Notes: generated from the letters alone by a model not told the origin. A stretch of 64,000 nt of DNA from Leifsonia sp040686855 (GCF_040686855.1 NZ_JBFBOG010000001.1:1054001-1118000), one strand, 5' to 3'; shown: positions 33,668 to 42,668, counted from the stretch's first letter. Numbers and translations are program-made.

Positions 33668-33928
33668 GTGCCGACCATCGTCGTCGAAGTAATGCCGAAA
33701 GCCGAGCTGCTCGACCCGCAGGGCAAGGCGGTCGCCGGAGCCCTGGCCCGCACCGGTCGCGGCGTCGTCAGCGGAGTCCGCGTCGGCAAGCGCTTCGAGC
33801 TGACCGTCGACGGTCCGATCGACGACGAGGTCCGCGCGACGGTCCAGGAGATCGCGGGCGAGATCCTGTCGAACTCCGTGATCGAAGACGTGGTGGGCAT
33901 CCACTACCCCGCCGAGGTCGACGCCTGA
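33668..33928 (+). CDS. purS: phosphoribosylformylglycinamidine synthase subunit PurS
   Basis: An 86-residue subunit that holds PurQ and PurL together in the FGAM synthase complex, with VVEVMPKAELLDPQGKAVAGAL and RVGKRFELTVDG as in all PurS proteins. GTG start with GGAG upstream. Its stop overlaps the purQ start by one base (TGATG), so the two are made in equal amounts. Presence of PurS fits the small-type PurL found at 35.9-38.2 kb. Confidence 0.97.
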   Translation: MPTIVVEVMPKAELLDPQGKAVAGALARTGRGVVSGVRVGKRFELTVDGPIDDEVRATVQEIAGEILSNSVIEDVVGIHYPAEVDA

Positions 33929-34626
33929 TGCGCATCGGCGTCATCACCTTCCCCGGCTCGCTCGACGACCGCGACGCCCTGCGCGCTGTGCGCCTCGCCG
34001 GCGCCGAGCCGGTCGCCCTCTGGCACGGCGAGCACGACCTCCAGGGCGTCGACGCCCTCGTGCTCCCCGGTGGGTTCTCGTACGGCGACTACCTCCGCTG
34101 CGGGGCCATCGCGTCCCTCTCGCCGATCATGACCGAGGTCGTGGACGCGGCGCACTCCGGGATGCCCGTGCTGGGCATCTGCAACGGCTTCCAGATGCTC
34201 GCGGAGGCGCACCTCGTCTCCGGCGGCCTGATCCGGAACGACCACGGCAACTTCATCCGCCGGGACCAGCACCTGACCGTCGAGAACGCCTCCACCCCCT
34301 GGACCAGCGGCTTCGAGCAGGGCCAGGAGATCGTCATCCCGCTCAAGAACGGCGAGGGCGGCTTCATCGCCTCGGCCGAGGAGCTGAACCGCCTCGAGGG
34401 CGAGGGGATGGTCGTCTTCCGTTACAAGGGCGTCAACCCGAACGGCTCGCTGAACGATATCGCGGGCGTCCGCAACGAGCGCGGCAACGTGGTCGGCCTC
34501 ATGCCGCACCCCGAGCACGCGGTCGAGCCGGGCTTCGGCCCGGACACCCGCGACGCGATGCGCTCGGGCACCGACGGACTCACCTTCTTCACCTCGGTCA
34601 TCCGCTCGGCGCTCGTCGAGGCGTAA
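33928..34626 (+). CDS. purQ: phosphoribosylformylglycinamidine synthase subunit PurQ
   Basis: A 232-residue class I glutamine amidotransferase that supplies ammonia to PurL. The nucleophile Cys lies in LGICNGFQML, and the catalytic His/Glu in MPHPEHAVEP. The N-terminal RIGVITFPGSLDDRDA and GGFSYGDYLRCGAIA are diagnostic. Overlaps purS by one base. Unlike many actinobacteria, purL is not immediately next: an ECF sigma factor and its partner intervene. Confidence 0.97.
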   Translation: MRIGVITFPGSLDDRDALRAVRLAGAEPVALWHGEHDLQGVDALVLPGGFSYGDYLRCGAIASLSPIMTEVVDAAHSGMPVLGICNGFQMLAEAHLVSGGLIRNDHGNFIRRDQHLTVENASTPWTSGFEQGQEIVIPLKNGEGGFIASAEELNRLEGEGMVVFRYKGVNPNGSLNDIAGVRNERGNVVGLMPHPEHAVEPGFGPDTRDAMRSGTDGLTFFTSVIRSALVEA

Positions 34627-34669
34627 CCAGCTCGGGAACCGCACCCCTCGCCGCGGACACTTCATAGTT

Positions 34670-35254
34670 GTGAGGGGAATCCGACTCGACGAGCCGTCCG
34701 TGCTCGAACGCGTGCGCGACGGCGACGCCGATGCCTTCGGCGACCTGTTCGACCTGCACCACGACCGTGTCTTCCGGCAGGCGCTTCGGATGACCGCGTC
34801 CCTGCATGATGCCGAGGACGTGACAGCGGTCGTCTTCCTGGAGGCGTGGCGACGCCGGGACACCATGCGGGAGGTGAACGGGTCCGTCATCGCCTGGCTT
34901 CTGGTCATGACGAACTTCGTCTTCCGGAACTACGCCCGGGCGTCCCGCCGCTACCGGGAGGGACTGCAGCAGCTGCCGCCGCCCGAGAACGCGCCGGACC
35001 ACGCGGATGCGGTGGACGACCGGATCGACCGTGACTCCCGGCGCGCCGCGATGCGCTCGACTCTCGCGCAGTTGCCGAAGCGCGACCAGGACATCCTCAC
35101 CCTCTGCGTGCTGGAGGAGCTGAGCACGGCCGACGCCGCGGCCGCACTTGGCGTCGCGCCGGGCACGGTGAAGTCCCGCCTCTCGCGGGCGAAGGCACGG
35201 CTCACGGAACTGCTGCAGAACGACCCCGCGATGGCGAACGGAGGAGTGCGATGA
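34670..35254 (+). CDS. ECF-type RNA polymerase sigma factor
   Basis: A 194-residue sigma-70 family ECF factor. Region 2 is at residues about 12-80 (DAFGDLFDLHHDRVFRQALRM, DAEDVTAVVFLEAWRR). Region 4 is at about 125-180 (LAQLPKRDQDILTLCVLEELSTADAAAALGVAPGTVKSRLSRAKARL). The linker is long. GTG start without a clear SD. Its stop overlaps the next gene's ATG, so a membrane partner is co-translated, the usual arrangement for a sigma/anti-sigma or sigma/sensor pair. Target promoters unknown. Confidence 0.92.
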   Translation: MRGIRLDEPSVLERVRDGDADAFGDLFDLHHDRVFRQALRMTASLHDAEDVTAVVFLEAWRRRDTMREVNGSVIAWLLVMTNFVFRNYARASRRYREGLQQLPPPENAPDHADAVDDRIDRDSRRAAMRSTLAQLPKRDQDILTLCVLEELSTADAAAALGVAPGTVKSRLSRAKARLTELLQNDPAMANGGVR

Positions 35255-35847
35255 ACGACGAGCCGACCTTCGACCCGCGCCGCAAGGCGGCGATCCGGGA
35301 CCTCGTGGTGACGAACGCGGCGGCCCACCCCGGGCGCGCGGGCGGGCGCAAGCGCACCGCCCTCGTCGCCACCCTCGTCGTGCTCGCGCTGACGATCTCC
35401 GGCGGTTCGGTCGCCTATGCGCTGGGGACGGGGTTGCTCGACCCGACGCCGGTGGCGGCGCCGAGCCCGACGCCGACACCCACCGTCACGGAGACTGCGA
35501 CTTCCACGCCGACGACCACCGGCACAGCGGTCGTCGCCGGGGAATCGGAAGCAGTGGAGGCATGCACACTGCTCAACCAACTGTTCATGAGCTCCGGCTC
35601 GTCTGAGCAGGAGACCAGAGAGATCGCCCGGAGCCTGGGTGCTCAGGCTGCTGCAGCGGCTGATGCCGCACGTTCGGCGGATCCACGTTGGTGGGACGTA
35701 GCCAACCGTGTGGACACCGCGCAGGCGTCGTTGATCTCGTACTTGGAGGACAACACTCCCGCCGGGGTAACTGCTCTCGAGACAGCAGCCATGGACGCCC
35801 GAGAGGCGTGCGCACCGCTCGGGGTGACAGTGACTCTCCACGAATAG
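35251..35847 (+). CDS. membrane protein coupled to ECF sigma factor
   Basis: A 198-residue single-pass protein. A 35-residue basic cytoplasmic N-terminus (FDPRRKAAIRDLVV) precedes one transmembrane helix (about 36-58). An extracytoplasmic Pro/Thr linker (APSPTPTPTVTETATSTPT) and a helical domain with two Cys (EACTLLNQLFM, EACAPLGV) follow. The topology suits an anti-sigma factor, but I cannot see a canonical zinc-binding HxxxCxxC anti-sigma domain. It might instead be a signal sensor or a target of the sigma factor. Third-position bias weakens towards its end. Confidence 0.75.
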   Translation: MNDEPTFDPRRKAAIRDLVVTNAAAHPGRAGGRKRTALVATLVVLALTISGGSVAYALGTGLLDPTPVAAPSPTPTPTVTETATSTPTTTGTAVVAGESEAVEACTLLNQLFMSSGSSEQETREIARSLGAQAAAAADAARSADPRWWDVANRVDTAQASLISYLEDNTPAGVTALETAAMDAREACAPLGVTVTLHE

Positions 35848-35912
35848 AGTCCCGCGCATCCCGGTAGACTGGACCACATCCCCGCCAGCCCCGCCCAGCC
35901 TGGAGTGCCCGC

Positions 35913-38231
35913 GTGACCGACACCGCCACCGCCCACGTCGTCGACACCGTCGCGAACGCGATCGAGACCCCGGAGCGGGAGCAGCCCTTCGCGGCGCTCG
36001 GGCTCAAGGAGGACGAGTACGCGCGCATCCGCGAGATCCTCGGCCGCCGCCCCACCAGCGGCGAGCTGGCGATGTACTCGGTGATGTGGTCGGAGCACTG
36101 CTCCTACAAGTCGTCGAAGATCTACCTGCGCCAGTTCGGCCAGAAGGTCAGCCCGGCGATGAAGAAGAACCTCATGGTCGGCATGGGCGAGAACGCGGGC
36201 GTCGTCGACGTCGGTGAGGGCTGGGCGGTCACCTTCAAGGTGGAGTCGCACAACCATCCCTCCTACATCGAGCCCTTCCAGGGCGCCGCGACCGGCGTCG
36301 GCGGCATCGTGCGCGACATCATCTCCATGGGTGCGCGCCCCGTCGCGGTCATGGACCAGCTGCGTTTCGGCGCCATCGACAACCCGGACACCGCCCGCGT
36401 CGTGCACGGCGTCGTCTCCGGCATCTCGTTCTACGGCAACTGCCTGGGCCTGCCGAACATCGGCGGCGAGACGTACTTCGACCCGGTGTACCAGGGCAAC
36501 CCGCTGGTGAACGCCCTCTCGGTCGGCGTGCTCCGCCACGAAGACCTCCACCTGGCCAACGCGTCCGGCGAAGGCAACAAGGTGGTCCTGTTCGGTGCCC
36601 GCACCGGCGGCGACGGGATCGGCGGGGCGAGCATCCTCGCTTCCGACACGTTCTCCGCGGGCGGCCCGACCAAGCGCCCCGCCGTCCAGGTGGGCGACCC
36701 GTTCGCCGAGAAGGTGCTCATCGAGTGCTGCCTGGAGCTGTTCCGCGACAAGCTCGTCGAGGGCATCCAGGACCTCGGCGCCGCCGGCATCTCGTGCGCG
36801 ACCAGCGAGCTGGCCTCGAACGGCGACGGCGGGATGTTCATCGAGCTCGACAAGGTGCTGCTGCGCGACCCGAGCCTCACGGCTGAGGAGATCCTCATGT
36901 CGGAGAGCCAGGAGCGCATGATGGCGGTCGTCAAGCCGGAGCTGCTGGACGCGTTCCTCGCCGTCACCGCGAAGTGGGACGTCGAGACCAGCGTGCTCGG
37001 CGAGGTCACCGAGACCGGCCGCCTCGTCATCAACTGGAAGGGCGAGGAGATCGTCAACGTCGACCCGCGCACGGTCGCGGTCGACGGTCCGGTGTACGAG
37101 CGTCCCGTCGCCTACCCGACGTGGATCGACGCCCTCCAGGACGACTCGGCCTCCGTGCTCGCCCGCCCGACGACCGGCGACGAGCTGCGCGAGCAGACGC
37201 TCGCCCTCCTCGGCTCCGCGAACCTCGCCGACAAGGGCTGGGTCACCGACCAGTACGACTACTTCGTCGGCGGCAACACGGCACTCGCCTTCCCGGACGA
37301 CGCGGGCATGATCCGCGTCGACGAGGAGTCCGGCCTCGGCTTCGCCATCGCGACCGACGCCAACGGCCGCTACTGCCAGCTCGACCCGAAGCAGGGCGCC
37401 AAGCTCGCCCTCGCGGAGGCGTACCGCAACGTCGCCGCCTCCGGCGCGGTGCCGGTCGCGGTCACCGACTGCCTCAACTTCGGCAGCCCCGAGAACCCCG
37501 AGGTCATGTGGCAGTTCTCGCAGGCCGTCGAGGGCCTGTCGGACGCCTGCCTCGAGCTCGAGATCCCGGTCACCGGCGGCAACGTCTCCTTCTACAACCA
37601 GACCGGCGACACCCCGATCTTCCCGACCCCGGTCGTCGGCGTGCTCGGCGTGATCGACGACGTCGCGCGTCGCATCCCGAGCGGCTGGCAGGACGAGGGC
37701 GAGAACATCTACCTGCTCGGCACCACCCGCGAGGAGCTGGACGGCTCCGCCTGGGCGGGCACCATCCACGGCCACCTCGGCGGACGCCCGCCGGCGGTCG
37801 ACCTGGACGCCGAGCGTTCGCTCGCCGAGGCCCTGCACGCCGCGGCGCAGGAAGGTCTCGTCTCGTCCGCGCACGACCTCGCCGACGGCGGCCTCGCCCA
37901 GGCGCTGGCCGAGTCGGTCATGCGTTTCGGCGTCGGCGCGCGCGTCTGGCTCACCGAGATCCAGGAGCGTGACGGCGTGGATGCGGCGACCGCCCTGTTC
38001 TCGGAGTCGACCGCTCGCGTCATCGTGACGGTCCCGCGTGAGGACGACGTGAAGTTCCGCGGCCTCTGCGAGGGGCGCGGCATCCCGGCCCTCCGGATCG
38101 GCGTCACCGACGCCGAGGTGGGCGCGCAGCCGGTCCTCGAGGTGCAGGACCAGTTCACCATCGGGCTGGAGGAGCTTCGCGGCGTTCACCGCTCCACGCT
38201 CCCCGAGCACTTCGGGCCGACGGTCGCCTGA
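35913..38231 (+). CDS. purL: phosphoribosylformylglycinamidine synthase subunit PurL
   Basis: The 772-residue small-type PurL converts FGAR to FGAM using PurQ-derived ammonia. It has MWSEHCSYKSSK, HNHPSYIEPFQGAATGVGGI (substrate/ATP motif), GIQDLGAAGISCA and TGGNVSFYNQTG. Length and lack of a glutaminase domain match the PurS/PurQ-dependent form. GTG start with TGGAG 8 nt upstream. A TAGACT hexamer at 35865-35870 may be its own -10. Followed by a strong terminator. Confidence 0.97.
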   Translation: MTDTATAHVVDTVANAIETPEREQPFAALGLKEDEYARIREILGRRPTSGELAMYSVMWSEHCSYKSSKIYLRQFGQKVSPAMKKNLMVGMGENAGVVDVGEGWAVTFKVESHNHPSYIEPFQGAATGVGGIVRDIISMGARPVAVMDQLRFGAIDNPDTARVVHGVVSGISFYGNCLGLPNIGGETYFDPVYQGNPLVNALSVGVLRHEDLHLANASGEGNKVVLFGARTGGDGIGGASILASDTFSAGGPTKRPAVQVGDPFAEKVLIECCLELFRDKLVEGIQDLGAAGISCATSELASNGDGGMFIELDKVLLRDPSLTAEEILMSESQERMMAVVKPELLDAFLAVTAKWDVETSVLGEVTETGRLVINWKGEEIVNVDPRTVAVDGPVYERPVAYPTWIDALQDDSASVLARPTTGDELREQTLALLGSANLADKGWVTDQYDYFVGGNTALAFPDDAGMIRVDEESGLGFAIATDANGRYCQLDPKQGAKLALAEAYRNVAASGAVPVAVTDCLNFGSPENPEVMWQFSQAVEGLSDACLELEIPVTGGNVSFYNQTGDTPIFPTPVVGVLGVIDDVARRIPSGWQDEGENIYLLGTTREELDGSAWAGTIHGHLGGRPPAVDLDAERSLAEALHAAAQEGLVSSAHDLADGGLAQALAESVMRFGVGARVWLTEIQERDGVDAATALFSESTARVIVTVPREDDVKFRGLCEGRGIPALRIGVTDAEVGAQPVLEVQDQFTIGLEELRGVHRSTLPEHFGPTVA

Positions 38232-38253
38232 CGGAGCCCCCGAGCATACGAAG

Positions 38254-38287
38254 AACGCTCCCGATCCTCGCGATCGGGAGCGTTTTT
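38254..38287 (+). terminator. intrinsic terminator after purL
   Basis: A 13-bp perfect inverted repeat (AACGCTCCCGATC at 38254-38266 with its complement at 38272-38284) around a 5-nt loop, followed by TTT. It ends the purL transcript 23 bp after the stop. It also rules out the upstream start at 38291 for the next gene. Confidence 0.92.
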
Positions 38288-38320
38288 CGTGTGCTCGGCG
38301 GCATTCGCTACGGTGGGCTC

Positions 38321-39349
38321 ATGCGTGCCCGGTGGGTCCTCGGTTCCCTCGTCGTCGGTGTGGGAGGTCTCGCGCTCGGCGCGGTCGCGGCGGTACGGGC
38401 CACGCCGTGGCCGTCCGCTCTCCTCATCCGGCGAGTGTTCACCAAGGGCGCCCGCGAGACGGTCGCCGAGATGCTGCCGTTCGTGCCGGGCGGCGTGACC
38501 GCCTGCACCGGGGTGCCCGCCGGCCGGGAAGCGAGCGGTCTCACGTTCGACGTCTTCCGGCCGTCCGACGCGGAGGGTCCGCTCCCCACGGTCGTCTGGG
38601 TGCACGGCGGAGCGTGGCTGTCCGGGTCGAGCTGGGATGTGGAGCCGTACCTCCGCATCCTCGCCGCCGAGGGTTTCACCACCGTCGGGCTGAACTACAC
38701 CCTCGCGCCGGAGGCCGCCTACCCGACTGCGATCCGGCAACTCAATGACACGCTCGGGCATCTGGTCGCTCACGCCGAGGAGTACGGGATCGACCCCTCG
38801 CGCATCGTCCTGGCCGGCGACTCCGCGGGCGCCCAGCTGGCGAGTCAGCTCGCGGTGCTCGGGACGAACCCCGCGTACGCCCGCGCCGTCGGCATCGCGC
38901 CGGCCGTGCGGCGCGAGCAGCTGGCCGGTGTCATCCTCAATTGCGGCGTCTACGACCTGGATGCGCTGTCCGATCTCACCGGGCTGCTCGGCTGGGGCTT
39001 CAAGACGGCGATGTGGGCGTACGCCGGAACGAAGGACTGGTCGGACAGTCCTGCCGGTCGAACCATGTCCACGCTCCGTCACATCACCGCAGACTTTCCG
39101 CCGACCTACGTCTCCGGTGGGAACGGCGACGGGCTCACGGCGTCACAGTCGGTGCCGCTGGCTGCGGCGCTGCGTGCTGCCGGCGTGGAGGTGACGGAGC
39201 TCTTCTGGCCTGCCCATCACGAACCAGCGCTGCCGCACGAATACCAGTTCCACTTGCGCTTCCCCGAGGCGCGGGAAGCACTCAGCACCACGTTCGCCTT
39301 CCTGCGCGCGCGGACCGGTCAGACCGACAGCGCGAACGACGTCGCCTGA
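38321..39349 (+). CDS. alpha/beta hydrolase (HSL-like esterase) with N-terminal anchor
   Basis: A 342-residue esterase/lipase of the hormone-sensitive lipase type. The oxyanion motif is VWVHGGAW, the nucleophile elbow GDSAGAQ, and a C-terminal His appears in FWPAHHEPALPHEYQFHL. The N-terminal 25 residues form a hydrophobic signal anchor (RARWVLGSLVVGVGGLALGAV), so the enzyme probably faces outside the membrane. ATG 38321 is chosen because TACGGT (38309-38314) lies 6 nt upstream, indicating a leaderless start. Substrate unknown. Confidence 0.87.
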   Translation: MRARWVLGSLVVGVGGLALGAVAAVRATPWPSALLIRRVFTKGARETVAEMLPFVPGGVTACTGVPAGREASGLTFDVFRPSDAEGPLPTVVWVHGGAWLSGSSWDVEPYLRILAAEGFTTVGLNYTLAPEAAYPTAIRQLNDTLGHLVAHAEEYGIDPSRIVLAGDSAGAQLASQLAVLGTNPAYARAVGIAPAVRREQLAGVILNCGVYDLDALSDLTGLLGWGFKTAMWAYAGTKDWSDSPAGRTMSTLRHITADFPPTYVSGGNGDGLTASQSVPLAAALRAAGVEVTELFWPAHHEPALPHEYQFHLRFPEAREALSTTFAFLRARTGQTDSANDVA

Positions 39350-39350
39350 G

Positions 39351-39551
39351 TCAGGCCGCTACGGCCTCGCCGTCGCTCGCGTCATCCACGTGACGCTTCA
39401 GCATCCGGGATCGGAGTGCGAGCAGACCGCCGATGACGACTGACGCCGCCGCGATCGAGTACGCCACCCAGGCGAGCGTGGACCCGGTGCTCGCAAGGAC
39501 TGTCGTGCCGGTGGCTCCGATCCCGACGAGGATTCCCCCGCTGTTGTACAT
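39351..39551 (-). CDS. small two-helix membrane protein
   Basis: A 66-residue protein beginning MYNSGGILVGIGATGTTVL, with two hydrophobic stretches (about 5-20 and 25-47), a basic RSRMLKRH and an acidic tail. ATG 39551 is preceded by CAGGAG; upstream in-frame ATGs would add an Arg-rich stretch that looks non-native. Family not recognised. It lies convergent with the esterase (1 bp apart) and downstream of the DMT transporter on the same strand. The 112 bp between it and that gene hold nothing obvious. Confidence 0.65.
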   Translation of the reverse strand: MYNSGGILVGIGATGTTVLASTGSTLAWVAYSIAAASVVIGGLLALRSRMLKRHVDDASDGEAVAA

Positions 39552-39663
39552 TCCGACTCCTGTTTCGCCTCTCGGGAAGGCGCCGCGACGTTCTCGCAGC
39601 ACCGAGGACTCCATCTCGTGGAGGAGTTGCCTCACTACAAAAGACGGGACTCGGCGCCTGTCC

Positions 39664-40581
39664 TTACGCGATGTCCGGGCTTTTATGCGTTTCCACAGGT
39701 TGGCGCGTCAGGACGCGCACCCGCTGCTGCGTCAGCAGGATGCCGGCGAGCACGACGACCGCTCCGACCGGCTCGTTCCAGGTCAGGTGCTCCCCCAGCA
39801 CCAGGATCCCGAGCGCGACGCCGACCACCGGCGTGACGTACGTCACGCCCGACGTCAGCGTCGGTCCCCACGCGCGCAGCACGTTCATGTTCCAGATGTA
39901 GACGACGCCGGTCCCGAGAGCGCCGAGCGCCAGGAGTGACAGCAGAACCGGCCAGCTGAAGTCGATCGGATGCCAGGCCACGACGGGGGTGAGCAGCACC
40001 ATGATGACGGCGGCCAGCCCGATGTTGAGGAACGCGCTCGTGGTGGACGACACGTTGCGCGGGCTGATGAAGCGGCGGATGTAGCCGAAGCTGAAGCCGT
40101 AGCAGGTGACCGCGCCGAGGCAGGCGAGCTGACCCCACAGGCTGCCGGCGAGCGCATCCACCGCCCACGGGCCGACGACGATCACGACGCCGACGATGCC
40201 GACGAGGACGCCGAGCACCTGGTCGCGGTTCAGCTTCTCGACCCGGAACGCCGCGGTCGCCAGGATGGCCGTCGTGATCGGGGTGACCGCGTTGTAGATG
40301 CTGGCCAGGCTCGACGAGACGTACTGCTCGGCCCAGGCGAACAGAAGGAACGGAATGACGCAGTACGTGACAGCGACCACCGCGAAGTGCACCCAGACGA
40401 TCGGCTCGCGCGGGAGGCGGGCGCGCGTCGCGAGCGCGATGACGCCCAGCGTGACGGCACCGAACACCAGGCGCGCCCACGCCACCTGTCCAAAGCTCAC
40501 GCCCTCCAGTGCGACCTTCATGAACAGGAAGCTGGCGCCCCACACGAGCCCCATCGCGACGAACTGCAGAGCGACTTTCAC
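39664..40581 (-). CDS. EamA/DMT family transporter
   Basis: A 305-residue protein with ten predicted membrane helices arranged as two EamA repeats (FVAMGLVWGASFLFMKVAL at the start of the first, LACLGAVTCYGFSFGYIRRF at the second). The second ends VVGVALGILVLGEHLTWNEPVGAVVVLAGI. Drug/metabolite exporters of this family move amino acids, nucleobases or other small metabolites. GTG start at 40581: TAACGT (40588-40593) lies 6 nt upstream, implying leaderless transcription. Substrate unknown. Confidence 0.9.
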   Translation of the reverse strand: MKVALQFVAMGLVWGASFLFMKVALEGVSFGQVAWARLVFGAVTLGVIALATRARLPREPIVWVHFAVVAVTYCVIPFLLFAWAEQYVSSSLASIYNAVTPITTAILATAAFRVEKLNRDQVLGVLVGIVGVVIVVGPWAVDALAGSLWGQLACLGAVTCYGFSFGYIRRFISPRNVSSTTSAFLNIGLAAVIMVLLTPVVAWHPIDFSWPVLLSLLALGALGTGVVYIWNMNVLRAWGPTLTSGVTYVTPVVGVALGILVLGEHLTWNEPVGAVVVLAGILLTQQRVRVLTRQPVETHKSPDIA

Positions 40582-40681
40582 GTTTCGACGTTAGCGGGCG
40601 CTGCGGGCCCTTCGCGCGCGAGAATCGGACAGGGATGCACCACATCCGGCCATCGGGAATAGATCCGCGCGCGTCACGTTG

Positions 40682-40695
40682 TATGCATTTGCATA
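40682..40695. promoter_or_regulatory. MarR-like palindrome upstream of LLM operon
   Basis: TATGCA-TT-TGCATA is a perfect inverted repeat about 32 bp before the monooxygenase start, flanked by GTTG and GAAAC. Size and symmetry resemble MarR/TetR-type operators. No such regulator is encoded beside it, so the binding protein would act from elsewhere. Confidence 0.5.
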
Positions 40696-40726
40696 GAAAC
40701 GGCGAGACAAACAAGAGGAGCCAGAC

Positions 40727-41914
40727 ATGCAGTACGGAATCTTCTCCGTCAGCGACATCACACGCGACCCGGTGTCCGGTGTGACGCCGAGCGAGGCGGA
40801 GCGCATCGACGCGATCGTGAAGATCGCCACCCACGCGGAGGAGGTCGGGCTGGATGTCTTCGCCGTCGGCGAGCACCACAACCCACCGTTCTTCTCGTCG
40901 TCCCCGACGACCCTTCTCTCCCACATCGCCGCCCTCACCAAGACCCTGACGGTGACGACCTCCACCACGCTGATCACCACGAACGACCCGGTGCGCATCG
41001 CCGAGGAGTACGCGATGCTGCAGCACCTGTCGAAGGGCCGCATGGACCTGATGATCGGCCGCGGCAACACCGGTCCGGTGTATCCGTGGTTCGGGCAGGA
41101 CATCCGCCAGAGCCTCCCGCTCGCCCTCGAGAACTACAACCTGCTCCACCGCCTGTGGCATGAGGACGTCGTGGACTGGGAGGGACGCTTCCGCACGCCG
41201 CTGCAGGGCTTCACCTCGACGCCGCGCCCGCTAGACGACGTTCCGCCGTTCGTCTGGCACGGCAGCATCCGCACCCCGGAGATCGCCGAGCAGGCCGCCT
41301 TCTACGGCAACGGCTTCTTCGCGAACAACATCTTCTGGCCCAAGGAGCACTACGCGCGCCTCATCGCGTTCTACCGCGAGCGGTTCGAGCACTACGGCCA
41401 CGGCACCGCGAAGCAGGCGATCGTCGGCCTCGGCGGCCAGGCGTTCGTCGCGAAGAACTCGCAGGACGCGAAGGACCAGTTCCGTCCCTACTTCAACGAG
41501 GCCCCCGTCTACGGCAACGGCCCGACGATGGAGGAGTTCGAGGAGGCCACCCCGCTCACCGTGGGCAGCCCGCAGGAGATCATCGACAAGACCCTGACCT
41601 TCCGCGAGTGGGCCGGCGACTACCAGCGCCAGCTGTTCCTCGTCGACCACGCCGGACTCCCGCTGAAGACCGTGCTCGAGCAGCTGGACCTGCTCGGCGA
41701 GCACGTCATCCCGGTGCTGCGCAAGGAGACCGAGGCCCGCAAGGACCCGGAGACCCCCGAGGCCCCGACCCACGCGTCGCTCGTGAAGGCCAAGTACGGC
41801 GACGAGGCCCCGCGTCAGCCGCGCCCGAACGCGAACCGCGGCGACAACGTCACCGGCGCGTCCCCCTACCAGGACACCGAGGAGCAGTTCCAGGCCAGCT
41901 ACCCGGCGCTCTGA
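40727..41914 (+). CDS. luciferase-like FMN-dependent monooxygenase (CE1758 family)
   Basis: A 395-residue bacterial-luciferase-like (LLM) flavin monooxygenase. It has DVFAVGEHHNPPFF near residue 45, IAEEYAMLQHLSKGRMDLMIGRGNTGPVY, PFVWHGSIRTPEIAEQAAFYGNGFF and GLGGQAFVAKNSQDA. A C-terminal tail of about 60 residues ends in PYQDTEEQFQ. It fits the actinobacterial LLM_CE1758 group that is paired with its own FMN reductase, as here. SD GAGGAG. It would oxidise an unknown substrate using reduced FMN delivered by the next gene product. Confidence 0.92.
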   Translation: MQYGIFSVSDITRDPVSGVTPSEAERIDAIVKIATHAEEVGLDVFAVGEHHNPPFFSSSPTTLLSHIAALTKTLTVTTSTTLITTNDPVRIAEEYAMLQHLSKGRMDLMIGRGNTGPVYPWFGQDIRQSLPLALENYNLLHRLWHEDVVDWEGRFRTPLQGFTSTPRPLDDVPPFVWHGSIRTPEIAEQAAFYGNGFFANNIFWPKEHYARLIAFYRERFEHYGHGTAKQAIVGLGGQAFVAKNSQDAKDQFRPYFNEAPVYGNGPTMEEFEEATPLTVGSPQEIIDKTLTFREWAGDYQRQLFLVDHAGLPLKTVLEQLDLLGEHVIPVLRKETEARKDPETPEAPTHASLVKAKYGDEAPRQPRPNANRGDNVTGASPYQDTEEQFQASYPAL

Positions 41915-41955
41915 GCGACCAGGCACGCGAACCGACGAACGAGAGAAGGAAGATC

Positions 41956-42645
41956 ATGACCGACACCTCGCAGCGACCGTTCCGGGTCGTGGTGGTGAAC
42001 GCGGGCGTCAGCGACCCGTCATCCACCAAGATGCTCGCCGACCGGCTCGCCCTGCGCGTCGAGGCGAACGCCCAGCGCGACGGACGCACGGTCGAGACGC
42101 TCAACCTCGACCTGCGCGAGCTGCTGCCCGAGCTGGGCGCGGCCCTCGCGTCCGGCCACCTGGGCCCGAAGTTCACCAAGGCGGTCGAGGCCCTGAAGTC
42201 GGCGGACGGCATCATCGCGACGGCGCCGGTCTACAAGGCCGGCCCGAGCGGGCTGTTCACGTCCTTCTTCCAGGTGCTCGACAACGACCTGCTCATCGCG
42301 AAGCCCGTCGTCCTCGGCGCGACCGCCGGCACCGCCCGGCACGCGCTGGTCGTCGACGGCGAAATGCGGTCGCTGTTCGCCTTCCTCCGCACGATGACGG
42401 CGCCGACCTCGGTGTTCGCGTCGACGGAGGACTGGCAGGACTCGTCCCTCACCAAGCGCATCGATCGTGCGGCGCGCGAGCTGGTCGTGCTGATGGAGTC
42501 CGAGGTCGAGGCGAAGATCACCGACACCTCCTGGGACAGCTACCAGCACGAGTTCGGCTCCGCGGGCGGTAACGCCCTCGGCATCGACCTGGAGTCGGAC
42601 CTCATGCGCCTCGCCACCGGCGGGAGCCTTCCCGGCCGGCGATAG
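41956..42645 (+). CDS. LLM-partnered FMN reductase (CE1759 family)
   Basis: A 229-residue flavodoxin-like NAD(P)H:FMN oxidoreductase. It has VVVVNAGVSDPSSTKMLADRL (phosphate-binding loop), DGIIATAPVYKAGPSGLFTSFF (flavin-contacting YKAGPSGL) and GATAGTARHALVVDGEMR. It matches the CE1759 family of reductases found only next to CE1758-type monooxygenases. It lies 41 bp downstream of its partner with SD GAGAAGGA and forms a two-gene operon supplying FMNH2. Confidence 0.93.
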   Translation: MTDTSQRPFRVVVVNAGVSDPSSTKMLADRLALRVEANAQRDGRTVETLNLDLRELLPELGAALASGHLGPKFTKAVEALKSADGIIATAPVYKAGPSGLFTSFFQVLDNDLLIAKPVVLGATAGTARHALVVDGEMRSLFAFLRTMTAPTSVFASTEDWQDSSLTKRIDRAARELVVLMESEVEAKITDTSWDSYQHEFGSAGGNALGIDLESDLMRLATGGSLPGRR

Positions 42646-42668
42646 CAGCGGACAGCCTTCCGTCCGCG

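Noticed and set aside
35643..38210. 855-codon minus-strand open frame opposite purL
   Set aside because: Antisense to unmistakable purL; the translated sequence is rich in Asp/Val/Arg and has no recognisable domain.
38291..38320. Earlier GTG start for the esterase
   Set aside because: It lies directly against the poly-T end of the purL terminator and upstream of the TACGGT box; ATG 38321 fits both the promoter layout and the signal anchor.
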